Part shown: positions 62,701 through 64,000 of the stretch, one piece after another | Layout of the letters: each line of letters begins with the position of its first letter | Numbering within the stretch: the stretch's first letter is position 1 | Assembly (NCBI GenBank): GCA_902762305.1 | Contig: CACWNW010000002.1 | Coordinates: forward strand, 1-64,000 | Reading direction: 5' to 3' | DNA from: Fibrobacter succinogenes | GTDB taxonomy: Bacteria; Fibrobacterota; Fibrobacteria; Fibrobacterales; Fibrobacteraceae | DNA length: 64,000 nucleotides | The notes under the pieces: generated by a model | Databases searched by the model: none | What the model saw: only the letters and a program-made list of their open reading frames with translations | Told to the model about the DNA's origin: nothing | Translations under genes and position numbers: made by a program

Positions 62701-62914
62701 GGAACTCCTGAAGAAGGGCGCCCTGCTTGCAGACTCCCGCATCAGCCCGAAGCTCCCGCGCAACCTGCCCGCCTTTACAAAGGCATTCGGCAGCATCGCC
62801 AAGGCCAATAAGGTTGAAGCAAGCGCGCTGTTCATGCTGCTCCACAGCACGGCACTCAAGTACACCGCCGGCAAGTACTTCCGCCCGGGTATGGTGTTCG
62901 CTCTGCTGTACTAA
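59765..62914 (+). CDS. GH116-family glycoside hydrolase
   Basis: 1049 residues, without a signal peptide, so probably cytoplasmic. The N-terminal beta-domain has GIAVGGIGSTF. The catalytic (alpha/alpha)6 domain has DVYFYGSFSLM, VIHDLGSPFDAEPD, WKDLAPKYVLMVLRHY and the acid/nucleophile region THGTDDTFDN followed by GISVYCGSLWIAGLRAA. These fit GH116 (beta-glucosidase, beta-xylosidase or glucosylceramidase-like). The substrate is uncertain; a cytosolic enzyme would act on imported oligosaccharide. The ATG at 59777 is also possible. Confidence 0.8.
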   Translation: MEFTMSIKDYLAGAKQAGSVQKLMTPGLAVEFIQPWYTPLSTTPSTTGIAVGGIGSTFTATPAGTTPVMNVMPGVQVRTEKPADLRFNNFFFRESVIDAKAALEIADFAGFTQMLAKYPLVDAKGEALFTAAELANQKKAEAKLNKAIAEKDFFKNNAAAFERWHIEWSDRTAALLNKAGAELNRSAVIDFFNGVVGEKVVRQGALTAAWANDNVFLGQAGYDAAKMQYAALYPVSETKYEGKGISITKTQSSYVTPGDERLSSLPVNATVFTLENTTKETREITIVQVQDCIAGYMAKKDRQGVQDSSFVLVPSARFPKGVKFSKQAKDGREVRGLEFYNEKPLAESDFNGCMGVSVAWNKKDNLNVSVKPMFYQDDAASVLKGALRSGRVCEAWVKNVYSGRETMAGAVAVTAVLKPKQKVSFQFNLVLDFPEIKLNKLTSAKKYTTFFPEAYGRVGAILEEALAADKNMDARLKAFEALVPKKAVAKLYKTAAKQDEFKSLAINTLSFLAEATVWDKDDRFLVRECADYPFFNSLDVYFYGSFSLMALMPRLDGVVMKRFGDAILAVNDNRRRHHEYVNHPFADLPDPKLEGPRAVRGAVIHDLGSPFDAEPDAYDWHNVKEWKDLAPKYVLMVLRHYVKTQDIENLKDCKEAVYAAMQYLEKMVNEGENFPLTHGTDDTFDNLSSHGISVYCGSLWIAGLRAAAKIAEILGDKAQADTWNAKADAANKEFDEALWDEAEGYYHFFVTPMEAKDVVADKLPQLADAIKETLAIDGSDVKAALKAINEWLNSGEIPSDVELSKNELRGLKKAWLTAQCKEAFTASWNAKIANDCDDVFADSMLADTYLRLLGLKPISDEKKAKANLLRVFNTNYKANSPLIGAANLVRKDGSPLDEFNFQAHDVWIGIQYSIMCAMMHHGLVSQAADMGDSMIRNLYEEARIPFAAPEGFNGSCRLHPEALVKAFGLSATAADKMHKELLKKGALLADSRISPKLPRNLPAFTKAFGSIAKANKVEASALFMLLHSTALKYTAGKYFRPGMVFALLY

Positions 62915-62943
62915 CTGTCATCCCCGACTTAGTCGGGGATCTC
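62915..62943 (+). repeat. Palindromic intergenic element after the GH116 gene
   Basis: TGTC, perfect 9-bp stem ATCCCCGAC/GTCGGGGAT, loop TTA, then CTCC. It is the inverted form of the element at 24072-24100. Confidence 0.7.
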
Positions 62944-62954
62944 CATAAACTTTA

Positions 62955-62983
62955 AGAGATCTGCCATGCAGATCTCTTTTTTA
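62955..62983 (+). terminator. Terminator of the GH116 gene
   Basis: A 10-bp perfect stem AGAGATCTGC/GCAGATCTCT, loop CAT, then TTTTTTATT. Confidence 0.85.
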
Positions 62984-63013
62984 TTGCACAAATTTATAAA
63001 GAAACTCTATAAT
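62984..63013 (+). promoter_or_regulatory. Orphan plus-strand promoter
   Basis: TTGCAC, 18 bases, TATAAT. No plus-strand gene follows before the opposite-strand gene at 63139. Confidence 0.5.
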
Positions 63014-63035
63014 TCGTAATAGAATCTATTACGAA
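63013..63035. repeat. Perfect 10-bp inverted repeat at a promoter
   Basis: TTCGTAATAG, loop AAT, CTATTACGAA. It begins in the -10 hexamer and spans the expected start site, a place where a repressor could bind. Confidence 0.7.
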
Positions 63036-63138
63036 ACAGCCATAAAAAGTTGGGCATAAAAACGAGGACTTTTATATCGTCTCGCAGAAAAAGCGAATGA
63101 GACAAAGAATAACACAAAAAAAATATGCAATTTATACA

Positions 63139-64000
63139 TTATTCAAGTTTACGTACTAAGCGGAATCCCTTAAACCCTTTTATTAAAGGAGAGTCTTTAG
63201 GATATGGCATTCCTCGTTCAATACAAACATATTGTTTCATATAACGACAACTAGGGCGAAGATCGTACGAATCCTCATAGCCATTGCATGCTAAATTACT
63301 ACTATATGTCGTTCCCTTAATGGAAATTACAACCTCTTCCGCATTACCATAAACATCGTACAGTCCGAAATAATTGGGCTCAAAGGATTTTATCGAATAA
63401 ACTCCGATTTTGCCGTTAGAACAATTTATATTCATATAACGACTTAATTCTTTTTCATCGGGTTCGTTTCCCCATGGGAATATTGTTGAGGCGCCACCAT
63501 TTTGGAGAACGCTCCATTCATCTCTTAAAGGATATCTATATCCATTTGCTGTAGTATCCCAAAAAACAACAATACCATTTTCTAGCTTCCGTACAAGCCC
63601 ATTTCTTTTTTTGGAATATAAGGTAGAATCTTCTAAAACAGGACTCATCCAAGCAGGATTCAAATGGTCAACTAGTGAACGGATTAAAACATAGCGTTCA
63701 TCATTGACTACTGGATAATTCAAATTATTTATAGAGTCTTGAAAGGGGTAAAAACTTCTTGCAAAATCCCTTTTAAAGAATGTTTCAAAAGAATTAAATT
63801 GAGGACTATTAGGCATTTTTTCATGCATTTCAGAAAATTTTTTTCGTAACCAAATGGCATCTTTTATTCTTAATTCTGTTTTGTCTACAATTAGATCATA
63901 CTGAAAAGAGATATTTCTTACTTTATTTTTCTTTGACCCCTCACCATAATATGAATCCCATATTTTGAAGTTTTTTCCAGCAAAGTCCACAATTGTTTGA
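63139..64000 (-). CDS. Formylglycine-generating enzyme/SUMF1-like protein, 5' part missing
   Basis: 287 residues in the window, open to the edge. The C-terminal half has the SUMF1 fold features YRYPLRDEWSVLQNGG, IFPWGNE, SIKSFEPNYFGLYDVYGNAEEVV and the end GFKGFRLVRKLE. The active-site Cys typical of true formylglycine enzymes is not evident, so it may be a non-catalytic member such as a surface protein domain. The gene is AT-rich compared with its neighbours. Confidence 0.72.
   Translation of the reverse strand, partial: QTIVDFAGKNFKIWDSYYGEGSKKNKVRNISFQYDLIVDKTELRIKDAIWLRKKFSEMHEKMPNSPQFNSFETFFKRDFARSFYPFQDSINNLNYPVVNDERYVLIRSLVDHLNPAWMSPVLEDSTLYSKKRNGLVRKLENGIVVFWDTTANGYRYPLRDEWSVLQNGGASTIFPWGNEPDEKELSRYMNINCSNGKIGVYSIKSFEPNYFGLYDVYGNAEEVVISIKGTTYSSNLACNGYEDSYDLRPSCRYMKQYVCIERGMPYPKDSPLIKGFKGFRLVRKLE

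Noticed and set aside
59759-62845. Minus-strand open frame of 1028 codons opposite the GH116 gene
   Set aside because: Shadow of the GH116 gene; the composition (Val/Glu/His/Gly) is the reverse image of its codon use.

Overview
The window is bacterial, Gram-negative and densely coding, and it reads like a Fibrobacter-type chromosome (FCB superphylum). The pointers are lipid A genes (lpxC, lpxD), a complete Tol-Pal set, an exported pectate lyase (PL1 plus CBM35) with a sorting-type C-terminus, many small lipoproteins, and start-proximal TAnnTTTG boxes like the -7 element of Bacteroidetes-type promoters. No phage, integrase or transposase was seen. The genus is inferred from gene content, not from a marker search.

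Layout. 1-6634 (minus strand): a geranylgeranyl-reductase-family flavoprotein, sufE, a small membrane protein, a gamma-carbonic-anhydrase-like protein, a lipid kinase, lpxD-lpxC-fabZ and a damaged malate dehydrogenase cut by the window edge. 6764-8191: an exported pentapeptide-repeat protein. 8279-16632: radA, dCMP deaminase, a secreted GLUG-like protein, an SDR, dut, a SIMPL protein, trmJ and a sugar nucleotidyltransferase. 16678-18663: an AT-rich accessory patch with a HicB antitoxin, a broken hicA, a duplicated 36-bp leader element and two small membrane-protein genes. 19500-26027: hisS (frameshifted) and an SGNH-SGNH-MBOAT polysaccharide O-acetylation cassette. 26047-35853: xth, a lipoprotein, an MBL hydrolase, trmB, recN, a CDP-alcohol phosphatidyltransferase, initiator tRNA-Met, a UbiA prenyltransferase, an epimerase and metK. 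36210-52533: pectate lyase, a DMT transporter, smc, envelope proteins, proB, two tandem paralogues, rapA, a GYF/RDD protein and murA. 53163-59647: tolQ-tolR-tolA/tonB-tolB-pal-cpoB, rnhB, purN. 59765-62914: a GH116 glycosidase. The right edge cuts a formylglycine-generating-enzyme-like gene.

How the genes work together. Much of the window builds or maintains the envelope: lipid A and fatty acids (lpxD, lpxC, fabZ), peptidoglycan (murA), phospholipid and isoprenoid lipids, outer-membrane tethering (Tol-Pal) and surface polysaccharide acetylation. The rest is housekeeping: DNA repair and segregation, tRNA modification, nucleotide pools, SAM and proline synthesis.

The most unusual non-coding signals are: (1) five copies of a paired element with two inverted 14-bp arms (TTTGGCTGACTAAA and its complement) always 16 bp apart, confined to two gene-free loci; (2) TAnnTTTG-like boxes only 4-8 nt before many start codons, which implies leaderless or nearly leaderless mRNAs; (3) a 36-bp repeat carrying a ribosome site and start codon in a hairpin, one copy of which encodes only a six-residue peptide; (4) a palindromic repeat inserted in frame into RNase HII. 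Short deletions in mdh, hisS and smc remove essential motifs and may be assembly faults rather than biology.
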